This document shows positions 24,664 through 32,363 of a stretch of DNA of 64,000 bases, one piece after another. Location of the stretch: assembly GCF_026016445.1 (NCBI RefSeq), contig NZ_CP096147.1:1772501-1836500 (forward strand), written 5' to 3'. Each line of letters begins with the position of its first letter. The stretch's first letter is position 1. The translations under genes and the position numbers were made by a program. The notes under the pieces are model-generated. The model did no database searches. It saw nothing but the letters and a program-made list of their open reading frames with translations, and had not been told where the DNA came from. This DNA comes from Cognatishimia activa (GTDB taxonomy: Bacteria; Pseudomonadota; Alphaproteobacteria; Rhodobacterales; Rhodobacteraceae).

Positions 24664-25505
24664 TCAGCTTGAAGCCGGACTTGCCGTTTTCATTCGGCAT
24701 TTGCGCAGCCCGTCCCGAAAGGCACCCCGAATGAGCAATACATTCACCGTAACCAGTAAGGCGGACACTGGAGGGCGAGAATAATCCAGTACCCCTTTCT
24801 CGAAATCAGAAACGCGTAGCGCGAGACAGGATGCCGATCAGCCCGAAACCAAGAATGACCACCAAGTCAAAGACCGAAGCTTGCAGCGCGAAGGTTCCGA
24901 CAAAGCACAAGAGCAGCACAATCGGCGTAAGAAAGTACTTAGGTATCCGCAGCACGTAGACGAAAAAACGGTGCCATCAATATGCCTGCGATCAGCAGAA
25001 ATACATTCTAGACCATATAGGCGAGGGAAGTACCGCCCGCCATGTCGGGCTGTTGTTCGAAGAGGATCGGGCCCAGCACGAAGCCAAAGATCAGGAGCGC
25101 ACCAAGCAGCATCGCGGAGGATGCGTCGCCCGGAAAACCGAGTGCCAGCAAAGGGACCCGTCTGCCGCCAACGGTCGCGTTGTTGGCGCCTTCCGTTGCG
25201 ACGCCGCCCTCGGTGCCATTGCCGTATTTCTCATCCGGCCGGGCCGAGGTTTTGGCAATGGCGTAGGAGGTGAAAGAGCTGATAACCCCGCCCGCCCCCG
25301 GGAAAGTGCCAGAAAAGAAGCTGATACCCGAGGAACGGATCAGGTTTTCCAGCTTCTGTGCGTCAGGATGACGGATCGGAACCCGGGCTGCGCGACCTCT
25401 ACATCGGGTTACTTCAGAAGGTCGCGACTCATGATCTGATAAGCCCCTTAAGAAGGGGGCCGCCAGAAATGGCAGCGATGGTAAAGAATAGCAACTGTAG
25501 ACATC
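24664..25505 (-). pseudogene. Decayed TctA-family transporter gene (paralogue of the intact tctA at 29.7 kb)
   Basis: Reading the minus strand in pieces recovers blocks of TctA in order: LLFFTIAAISGGPLLKGLI, MSRDLLK, then TFPGAGGVISSFTSYAIAK, NNATVGG, PGDASSAMLLGALLIFG, LGPILFEQQPDMAGG, NVFLLIAGIL, FVYVLRIPKYFLTPIVLLLC, GTFALQASVFDL, and a C-terminal end. Damage visible: TAA after DLLK, TAG before NVFLLIAG (near 25013), a frameshift at a run of six A (near 24964-24969), and at least two internal deletions. The blocks are highly similar to the intact tctA on the other strand. The 5' third is gone. Confidence 0.82.
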
Positions 25506-25531
25506 TGATATCTCAACACCAGCGCTTTCAA

Positions 25532-26431
25532 TTATTTCTGAAAATCAAACACATACGTGTCAAAATATTGTAGAACTGATTGGATTACACCATACCCAAG
25601 TGCGCTTTCGCGGACGTAAATTCCGGCACGCCGCGTGGGCATTCCTTGCGTCGTCGGTCTTATTACCAGACCTGTGGAATTTATAACCGTCGCTAGTTGA
25701 AGGGGAGCCGAAAGAACAAATTTTCCCTCATGTACAAGCTGAAGACCTGTATTAAATGACGTCGTACGCACATCTATGATAGAACGATTCATTGATCCTG
25801 GGACGAAATAATCTCGGATTGTACGCTCCGTTTCCGGGTCGACGGCGAAAATAACCCAATTGTATCCCTCTAGTTCGGCAGGATCGAGGGTTTCTCTCTT
25901 GGCAAACGGATCATCTGGATGGAGTACTAACCCGTGCTCCACTTGAGTCACGTATTTAACGTAAATGGTGTCATCCAGATGGTCATCGGTGATGACACCC
26001 ATGTAGACGTCAAGCGTACCATCATTCAGCAAGTCGCTTTTGGGTAAATTCACATCCGTTGAAAGCTCGAGCTTGAGATGTGGAAATTCAGACTTCAATT
26101 GCGCGAACAACCCGGCGACGCAATTCAAGTGAAAGAGAGGTCCTGCACCCACGCGCAAAACTGACAGTCCGGCGGACCCGACGATACCGACCTCTTCCTG
26201 ACATTGTCGATATTCGGCTTCGATACGTTTTGCATGACGCAAAAAGACATGTCCCGCTTCAGTTAATGTCATACCCCGACGATGCCGAATGAACAGCTCT
26301 GTCCCGATGCTCTCTTCAAGGTTTGCAATCCGTTTGGTGAGCGAGGGTTGCGTCAAACCAATCGACTCCGAGGCTTCTGTCAGAGTGTTTGCGCGTGCAA
26401 CGGCGAGGAAGGCATCTAAATTGCGGTCCAT
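25532..26431 (-). CDS. LysR-family regulator of the sulfatase/TTT operon
   Basis: A 299-residue LysR-type regulator. The HTH is LDAFLAVARANTLTEASESIGLTQPSLTKRIANLEESIGTELFIRH; the effector domain (about 90-295) has the usual periplasmic-binding-protein fold. AAGGA stands seven bases before ATG, and the whole ribosome site lies inside a perfect inverted repeat. It is divergent from the sulfatase-TTT transporter operon and most likely activates it on binding its substrate. The sequence ends 27 bp before the tctA relic. Confidence 0.85.
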   Translation of the reverse strand: MDRNLDAFLAVARANTLTEASESIGLTQPSLTKRIANLEESIGTELFIRHRRGMTLTEAGHVFLRHAKRIEAEYRQCQEEVGIVGSAGLSVLRVGAGPLFHLNCVAGLFAQLKSEFPHLKLELSTDVNLPKSDLLNDGTLDVYMGVITDDHLDDTIYVKYVTQVEHGLVLHPDDPFAKRETLDPAELEGYNWVIFAVDPETERTIRDYFVPGSMNRSIIDVRTTSFNTGLQLVHEGKFVLSAPLQLATVINSTGLVIRPTTQGMPTRRAGIYVRESALGYGVIQSVLQYFDTYVFDFQK

Positions 26432-26452
26432 GATATTCCTTTTTTGAATATC
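26432..26452. promoter_or_regulatory. Perfect inverted repeat over the lysR ribosome site
   Basis: GATATTC and GAATATC are perfect 7-bp arms with a 7-bp T-rich spacer, directly adjacent to the lysR start and about 90 bp before the sulfatase gene. The T-N11-A rule of LysR boxes is met within it. It could be an autoregulatory LysR site or an mRNA hairpin over the ribosome site. Confidence 0.5.
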
Positions 26453-26541
26453 TTAGGGCAAAAAAGCAATTTTACAGAATATTTATTTCGACCCACACTC
26501 CCGAAAGCGCCAATCACAAAATTTGGCGGCTGGGGAGCGAA

Positions 26542-28101
26542 ATGAAAACTGTCTTTGTCCTATTTGATTCACTGAACCGCTTGGCACTCGGTGCCTATGG
26601 AGGAACAGCTGTTGAAACACCGAATTTCGATCGTTTTGCGCAGCGTTCAGTGACATTTGACAAACACTATGTTGGAAGCCTGCCTTGCATGCCGGCGCGT
26701 CGCGACATGCACACCGGGCGGTTGAATTTCATGCATCGTCACTGGGGGCCACTTGAGCCGTTTGATGACTCGTTCGCCCGTTGCCTCAGCCAGTCTGGTG
26801 TCTACACACATTTGATTTCTGACCATCTTCATTACTTCGAGGAAGGCGGCTGGGGATATGCGACGGCTTACGATAGTTTCGACTTCATCCGGGGGCAGGA
26901 ATATGACGCCCTGAAAGCTTTGGTACAGCCTCCACTACAACGCTACAAAGAGAAGTTTGACGCCCGCCACTATCCACTGGATGAATTGCCAGAAGGGCAA
27001 TCCGTCACCAAAGGCACCTCTGGGAAGACGGCTTGGAAAAAGTCCCGCGCGGCAATCTCCCGAGATTTCCTCAAAGAAGAGGCCGATTTCCCAACTGCGA
27101 AATGTTTTGCGGCGGCCTTTGATTTTCTTGATTTAAACGCTGAAGCAGATGACTGGTTTTTGCAGTTGGAGTGCTTTGATCCGCATGAACCCTTTGTGGC
27201 GCCCGACAGATTTAGGGATGCTTACACGAGCGGCTACAATGGCAAAATTCTTGACTGGCCGATGTATGAGCGTGCCACGGAATCTCCTGAAGACATTGCA
27301 GAAATCCGAGGAAACTACGCAGCGCTTGTGGCCATGTGCGACGAGTATTTTGGTAAGCTGCTGGATTATTTCGACGCAAATGATTTGTGGAAGGACACCG
27401 CCCTGGTCCTGTCTACGGATCACGGGTTCCTACTGTCGGAACACGAATGGTGGGGCAAAAATAGGATGCCTTACTATGAAGAAATTTCGCATATCCCGTT
27501 GATGATCAGCCATCCGGATTTTGCTGAAAATGCAGGTGAGCGGCGAAGCGGATTAACACAAACACCGGATCTTATGCCGACATTTCTGGATTTCCATGGA
27601 TGTGAAGTTCCACCCGGTGTGACGGGGTCTTCGATCAAGGCTTTGCTTGGCATTGACAAAGCAGGTCATGACTCCGTCGCGCTCGGAATGTTCACCGGGC
27701 CGGTCTGCGTCACGGACGGAACGTACAGTTACTTCCACTACCCGGACAGCACGACGCCCGATCAAATCAATATCTACACGCTCATGCCAACACATATGCT
27801 CAGCCACTTTGACATCGAAGAACTGAAATCCAGCGAATTGGTGGGTCCCTTCGATTTCACAAAAGGCGCGCCGGTATTGCGCATTCAGCTTGATCCCAAA
27901 AACAGTCAGCTTGGGAATGACGGGCAAACACTCTCTGATTGCAACTCTGCTTTGTATGACTTGCCCAATGACCCGGAACAGCAGCAACCCATTGACGATC
28001 CAGTGATTATTTCGCGCCTAAAGGAACGGATTTCTTACCATTTCCAACGGCACGACGCCCCAACGGAGCTTTACGCCCATTTCGGGCTGGAAGGCCCCTG
28101 A
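26542..28101 (+). CDS. Cytoplasmic type I (formylglycine) sulfatase-family hydrolase
   Basis: A 519-residue alkaline-phosphatase-superfamily hydrolase. The FGly signature CMPAR begins at Cys49 (SLPCMPARRDMHTGRL); metal ligands are seen in FVLFDSLNRL (Asp9) and LVLSTDHGFLLSEHEWWGKNRMPYYEE, with HIPLMI following. The Cys must be converted to formylglycine. There is no signal peptide, so it acts in the cytoplasm on an imported substrate. The C-terminal part has the DLPNDPEQQQPI element of sulfatases. Related members hydrolyse sulfate esters or phosphonate monoesters; which applies cannot be read here. GGGGAG precedes the ATG. It heads an operon with a full TTT transporter. Confidence 0.82.
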   Translation: MKTVFVLFDSLNRLALGAYGGTAVETPNFDRFAQRSVTFDKHYVGSLPCMPARRDMHTGRLNFMHRHWGPLEPFDDSFARCLSQSGVYTHLISDHLHYFEEGGWGYATAYDSFDFIRGQEYDALKALVQPPLQRYKEKFDARHYPLDELPEGQSVTKGTSGKTAWKKSRAAISRDFLKEEADFPTAKCFAAAFDFLDLNAEADDWFLQLECFDPHEPFVAPDRFRDAYTSGYNGKILDWPMYERATESPEDIAEIRGNYAALVAMCDEYFGKLLDYFDANDLWKDTALVLSTDHGFLLSEHEWWGKNRMPYYEEISHIPLMISHPDFAENAGERRSGLTQTPDLMPTFLDFHGCEVPPGVTGSSIKALLGIDKAGHDSVALGMFTGPVCVTDGTYSYFHYPDSTTPDQINIYTLMPTHMLSHFDIEELKSSELVGPFDFTKGAPVLRIQLDPKNSQLGNDGQTLSDCNSALYDLPNDPEQQQPIDDPVIISRLKERISYHFQRHDAPTELYAHFGLEGP

Positions 28102-28155
28102 GAGACTGGCGAACTTCGCCAAAACACAACATGAATATATGTATGGGAGGAAAAC

Positions 28156-29157
28156 ATGACATTCATGAAGAACCTAAAGACCGGTTTTGCCGCCGCTGCC
28201 TTCGCCACATTTGGCGCAGGTGCTGCGATGGCAGAGTTCCCTGAGCGGACCATTGAATTGATCCACCCTTGGGGGCCCGGAAATGCTATGGCAGTCAGCC
28301 AGATCATTGCAAAAGCGATGGGTGAAGAGCTGGGCGTCGACATGCCTGTGATTTCAACACCTGGGGCTGCGGGCACCAAAGGCCAGATCACGGCCATGCA
28401 ACGGCCTGCGGATGGATACACCGTGTTTGACGGCTATGTTGCACCGCTGGTCCTGCAACCTGTTCTTGGAAACGCTGACTGGACCTATTCCGATTTCACA
28501 CCACTGCATGCAGCCGTGTCCAATGCCTTTGCCATTGGTGGTCGTCCGGGTGAAAGCCGCTGGTCCAACTTCGAAGAGATGATGGCCTATGGGAAAGCAA
28601 ATCCAGGCGAGTTGCGGTATTCTTCAGGCTCGCGCAACAACCTGCCGCATATGGTGATCGCGAAGGTTCTGCAGTCTTATGGTGTTGTTGCGCAGAACGT
28701 GCCCTACACGCAGGACGGCAACGCCGTCAAAGACCTCAAGTCGGGTGTTCTGGACTTCGCATTCGTAAATGTCGGCAACTACATTCAGGACAAACCAGCG
28801 TTCAACATTATGCTGGTTCTGTCTGAGCTCCCTGGCGCAAAAGCCTCCTATGATGGGGCGCCATCCATCGCGGACCTCAGCATTGACCTTGGACTGTCCG
28901 GGCTTGCGCCAATGGGATGGACCTGGTGGATTGTGAACCCAGACACACCAGATGCCGAAGTAGCCAAACTGCGCGCGGCGATGACCGCTGCGATGAAACG
29001 CGACGACGTTCGCTCTGCCATCGAAGCCGTTGGCTTTGTACCGCTAGAGTGGGACCATACTCAATATGACGCCATTGTAGGTCCGGTTGCCGGACAACTC
29101 GGAGCGATGGGCAATGCCCTTGATTGGGAAGTCGAAGAGCTGAAAAAGCTAAACTAA
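28156..29157 (+). CDS. tctC: TTT-family substrate-binding protein (TctC/Bug)
   Basis: A 333-residue periplasmic binding protein. The signal peptide ends AAMAEFP (about residue 26). FPERTIELIHPWGPGNAMAVSQIIAKAM, STPGAAGTKGQITAMQRPADGYT, and ELRYSSGSRNNLPHMVIAKVL are Bug-family landmarks. These proteins deliver an anionic ligand to the TctAB membrane complex. GGGAGG is five bases before ATG. A small hairpin (TGGCGA/TCGCCA at 28107) lies between the sulfatase and this gene and may adjust their ratio. Confidence 0.88.
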   Translation: MTFMKNLKTGFAAAAFATFGAGAAMAEFPERTIELIHPWGPGNAMAVSQIIAKAMGEELGVDMPVISTPGAAGTKGQITAMQRPADGYTVFDGYVAPLVLQPVLGNADWTYSDFTPLHAAVSNAFAIGGRPGESRWSNFEEMMAYGKANPGELRYSSGSRNNLPHMVIAKVLQSYGVVAQNVPYTQDGNAVKDLKSGVLDFAFVNVGNYIQDKPAFNIMLVLSELPGAKASYDGAPSIADLSIDLGLSGLAPMGWTWWIVNPDTPDAEVAKLRAAMTAAMKRDDVRSAIEAVGFVPLEWDHTQYDAIVGPVAGQLGAMGNALDWEVEELKKLN

Positions 29158-29170
29158 GGACGCATTGACG

Positions 29171-29665
29171 ATGATTACCCAGAAACAAATGCAATGGCTG
29201 GTGTTTGCCTTTCTCGCAATCATCGTCGCTGTTACCTTTCAGCAAATCTACACTTCAATGACAGAACAGGGGATCGCCAGCGGCGGTCCCTACAACAACG
29301 GCGCGGCATATCCGCGGGCAATTGCGATTGCAATTGCGGGATTGGCGCTGTTGCAGCTGGTGATTGAGCGATTGGCCCCGCCATTAAGCGACGACGACAT
29401 GCCTCCAGCACAGCCCGACCAACTGAAACGCGGCGCACTGTTGCTGGTCATTTTCGGCGTTTATCTGGGGCTACTCAAGACACTCGGATACCACTTAACC
29501 ACCGGCCCAATGGTCTTCGCAATCATGTGGACCTGTGGAGCACGGAACACCTTAAAGCTGCTGCTCTCATCCTTCGCGCTGGCTTTTGTGTTTGCCTATG
29601 CCTTTGAAAAAATCCTGAACGTCGTTCTGCCAGGCGGCGTGTTCGGCCTGAATATTCCATGGTGA
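29171..29665 (+). CDS. tctB: TTT-family small membrane subunit (TctB)
   Basis: A 164-residue membrane protein with four hydrophobic segments (LVFAFLAIIVAVTF, AIAIAIAGLALLQLVI, LLLVIFGVYLGLL, LLLSSFALAFVFAYAFE). Size and position between tctC and tctA define it. ATG at 29171 is preferred; a TTG six bases upstream has tighter spacing to the AAGGA at 29155 and cannot be excluded. It pairs with TctA to form the transporter. Confidence 0.82.
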   Translation: MITQKQMQWLVFAFLAIIVAVTFQQIYTSMTEQGIASGGPYNNGAAYPRAIAIAIAGLALLQLVIERLAPPLSDDDMPPAQPDQLKRGALLLVIFGVYLGLLKTLGYHLTTGPMVFAIMWTCGARNTLKLLLSSFALAFVFAYAFEKILNVVLPGGVFGLNIPW

Positions 29666-29671
29666 TTGATC

Positions 29672-31177
29672 ATGTTGTTTGAATCTGTTGCATCCGGTCT
29701 GGAACTCTTCCTTACGCCCCTTGCTGTTAGCATGACGTTGCTGGGGGTCATTATCGGGTTGCTCATTGGCGCGCTTCCTGGCCTCGGGCCGCTAATGGGC
29801 ATTATCTTATTGCTGCCTGTGGCAATTTCTTTGCCGCCGGTTGCCGCAATGGGGTTTCTGATCGCGATTTTTGTGGGCGGTTCCTGTGGCGGCTCCATTT
29901 CCGCGATTTTGCTACGTATCCCCGGCACTCCCTTGGCTGCAGCCACCTTGTTTGACGGCTATCCTATGGCGAAGAAAGGCCGGGCGTCTGATGCGATTGG
30001 CATCGCCATCACGGCTTCGGCCATTGGAGGGCTGATAGGTGGTGTGGTTCTCATCATGGGGTCGCCAATCCTGGCAAATTTTGCCAGCGATTTTGCCCCA
30101 CCCGAATATGCCATGCTGGCCATTACAGGTCTATTTGCCATTGCCATCATCTCGGGTGGATCGTTGGTAAAAGGGCTGATCTCTGGGTGTTTTGGTCTGC
30201 TTTTGGCGACCATCGGCACAGACGAATTTTCGACCGGTTACCGCTTTACATTCGGCAACCACAATATGCTGAATGGCTTTCATATCGTTGCTGTTGTTGT
30301 CGGCCTTTTCGCAGTGTCAGAGATGGCCGCTCAGATCATGGGTCGGGATCTGTTGAAGAAGCCGGAAATCAAGATTGAACGTCCCGGTTTCAATTCGATT
30401 TTTCTGACGCTCAAAAACTGGAAAAACCTAGTGCGCTCTTCAAGCATTGGCGTGTTCTTTGGTGCCCTTCCTGGCGCAGGCGGGGTGATCAGCTCGTTCA
30501 CGTCTTACGCAATCGCCAAAGCCTGGGCGAGACCGGATGAGAATTACGGAGAAGGCGCCGAAGGCGGGGTGGTGGCAACGGAAGCGGCCAATAACGCGAC
30601 TGTTGGTGGTACGCTAGTGCCCTCGCTCGCTCTTGGCATTCCGGGCGATGCGTCGTCTGCCATGTTGCTGGGCGCCTTGTTGATTTTGGGTTTTGTACCC
30701 GGCCCAATCCTATTTGAACAGCAACCGGACATGGTGGGCGGTATCTTCTTGGTCTATCTCGCCTCCAATGTGTTTTTGCTGATTGCCGGAATTTTGGTGA
30801 CGCCTCTGTTCGTTTACATTCTGCGTATCCCGAAATTCTACCTGATCCCAGTAGTTTTGCTTCTGTGTTCCATTGGTACATTTGCCCTTCAGGCGTCGGT
30901 GTTTGACCTGATGGTGATGCTGGGGTTTGGGCTCGTTGGTATTCTGTTCAGAGCTGCAAACTACCCGCTTTCACCGATTGTGATCGGTTTGATTTTGGGC
31001 CCGATCCTAGAAAACAACCTGCGTAGAGCCTTGTTGATCTCTCGAGAAGGATACTGGATTTTCGTGGATCGTCCTGTTGCCGCAACTCTGCTTGTTATCA
31101 ACATCCTGCTGGTCGTAGGCGCATTCTGGGTTGCTCTCAGAAACCGGCGTAACAAAAATCAACTTTCAAAAGCTTAG
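29672..31177 (+). CDS. tctA: TTT-family large membrane subunit (TctA)
   Basis: A 501-residue membrane protein with about 12 helices. Signature TctA stretches are LLIGALPGLGPLMGIILLLPV, GGSCGGSISAILLRIPGTPLAAATLFDGYPMAKKG, GALPGAGGVISSFTSYAIAKAWARP and NNATVGGTLVPSLALGIPGDASSAMLLGALLILG. The ATG at 29672 lies seven bases after the tctB stop. With TctC and TctB it imports a carboxylate or other anionic substrate using the ion gradient. A broken paralogue lies at 24664-25505. Confidence 0.9.
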   Translation: MLFESVASGLELFLTPLAVSMTLLGVIIGLLIGALPGLGPLMGIILLLPVAISLPPVAAMGFLIAIFVGGSCGGSISAILLRIPGTPLAAATLFDGYPMAKKGRASDAIGIAITASAIGGLIGGVVLIMGSPILANFASDFAPPEYAMLAITGLFAIAIISGGSLVKGLISGCFGLLLATIGTDEFSTGYRFTFGNHNMLNGFHIVAVVVGLFAVSEMAAQIMGRDLLKKPEIKIERPGFNSIFLTLKNWKNLVRSSSIGVFFGALPGAGGVISSFTSYAIAKAWARPDENYGEGAEGGVVATEAANNATVGGTLVPSLALGIPGDASSAMLLGALLILGFVPGPILFEQQPDMVGGIFLVYLASNVFLLIAGILVTPLFVYILRIPKFYLIPVVLLLCSIGTFALQASVFDLMVMLGFGLVGILFRAANYPLSPIVIGLILGPILENNLRRALLISREGYWIFVDRPVAATLLVINILLVVGAFWVALRNRRNKNQLSKA

Positions 31178-31573
31178 CCAATGCTAAGTAGCTGTTAGAA
31201 TTGTACCAATCTCTACCGAACACTATACGAAAACCGAGGCCGAAAAACGATCGCTAAAGATTACAATGAGAATCCAAGGTACATGGTGGTATGGGCTGAC
31301 AAAGTCTTCTCGGTTCAGAAGTTGCGGATCACGTATTATTTAAAAGTTTGGGGATGCTCGAGACCAAGACTAAAGCATGTGAGAGTCACGCATGCCTGAC
31401 AAATTAGAAACCGGAAAACACTCATACTTTGAACGTTTCCCGATAGACTTATCGCCGTAGTAATACCATCTAGAACTTCTGATTTAACGACGGCTAACGA
31501 TACTGCCAGTTCGTTGGGCTTACGAAACACCAATTGTAGGTGGCGCTTTTCAGGTGTCTTGAAGTGGCAGGAG
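31178..31573. other. Intergenic region, no gene recognised
   Basis: CTTAGC/GCTAAG at the very end of tctA forms a small hairpin without a T-run. A minus-strand frame at 31336-31533 (65 codons) lacks a ribosome site and any family I know. The stretch is AT-rich and separates the TTT operon from the convergent ferredoxin gene. Confidence 0.5.
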
Positions 31574-31897
31574 TCAAACTTGGCGTTCAGGTAATCGCAA
31601 TACCAAACCTTCCATATCCACCGTCACCTTCAATTGACATGTCAACCGAGATAAGCGTTCGTTTGGCTCATACGCGAACTCTAACATGTCCTCTTCTACG
31701 TCGCCTTTTGTCACAAGCTTGTCCACCCAGGCGTCATCGACATAAACATGACAGGTCGAGCATGCGCAGGCACCACCACAATCGGCTTCAATGCCAGCTA
31801 TGTTATTGTCTCGCGCGCCCTCCATTACTGAAGATCCAACAGGAATATCAACAGTTCTAGCCTGTCCTTCAAAACTAAAAAACGTGACTTTGACCAT
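31574..31897 (-). CDS. [2Fe-2S] ferredoxin, adrenodoxin type
   Basis: A 107-residue ferredoxin. Cys40, Cys46, Cys49 and Cys87 give the adrenodoxin/putidaredoxin spacing C-x5-C-x2-C-x37-C (ADCGGACACSTCHVYV and RLTCQLKV). It carries electrons from an FAD reductase, likely the one at 45163, to an oxygenase, likely the Rieske protein at 35782. It is the last gene of the minus-strand operon, six bases after the carboxymuconolactone-decarboxylase-family gene. Confidence 0.9.
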   Translation of the reverse strand: MVKVTFFSFEGQARTVDIPVGSSVMEGARDNNIAGIEADCGGACACSTCHVYVDDAWVDKLVTKGDVEEDMLEFAYEPNERLSRLTCQLKVTVDMEGLVLRLPERQV

Positions 31898-31903
31898 ACA
31901 TTC

Positions 31904-32296
31904 TTACTCCAGCAGGCCGCGCTCGGTGAGCACCTTGCGTGCCACGCGGAAACATTCCAAGGATTGTGGAACGCCGCAGTAGATGCCAATTACGTGGATG
32001 ATCGACTGAATTTCTTCCTTGGTGACGCCATTGTTCAAAGCACCTTTGCAGTGAACTTCCCACTCGTGCATTTTGCCCAGTGCGCCGATCATCGCGAGGT
32101 TCATCATTGAACGCGTCTTGTGATCGATAGTGTCGTCACCCCAGCCAAAACCCCAGCACCAGGCGGTCATTGCTTCCTGGAATGGGCGCGTGAAATTATC
32201 CGCCGCGGCGAGATTCTTTTCGACATATTCCGCGCCCAAAGTGGATTTGCGCTGCTCCAGGCCCTTCAGGAACAGGTCTTCGTCAAACTGACTCAT
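31904..32296 (-). CDS. Carboxymuconolactone-decarboxylase-family protein
   Basis: A 130-residue protein of the CMD/AhpD-like fold: AWCWGFGWGDDTIDHKTRSMMNLAMIGALGKMHEWEVHCKGALNNGVTKEEI. The pattern is that of PcaC-like CMD proteins, not of AhpD: no CxxC motif is present. The aromatic lactone substrate of PcaC has no obvious partner here, so the true reaction is unknown. The start MSQFDED follows ACGGAGA; the longer upstream frame would cross the terminator at 32310-32349. Confidence 0.8.
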   Translation of the reverse strand: MSQFDEDLFLKGLEQRKSTLGAEYVEKNLAAADNFTRPFQEAMTAWCWGFGWGDDTIDHKTRSMMNLAMIGALGKMHEWEVHCKGALNNGVTKEEIQSIIHVIGIYCGVPQSLECFRVARKVLTERGLLE

Positions 32297-32309
32297 GGTT
32301 TCTCCGTTT

Positions 32310-32349
32310 AAAAAAGGGGCGGTCCCGGAGCCTCCTCCAAGACCGCCCC
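32310..32349 (-). terminator. Rho-independent terminator between the BCCT transporter and the CMD/ferredoxin genes
   Basis: On the minus strand GGGGCGGTC and GACCGCCCC are perfect 9-bp arms with a 16-nt loop, followed by six T. It sits inside the operon, so the last two genes depend on readthrough or on their own promoter. Confidence 0.8.
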
Positions 32350-32363
32350 GTTGCATCTGCAGA

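Noticed and set aside
31336..31533. 65-codon minus-strand frame in the tctA-ferredoxin gap
   Set aside because: No ribosome site, no recognisable family, AT-rich background.
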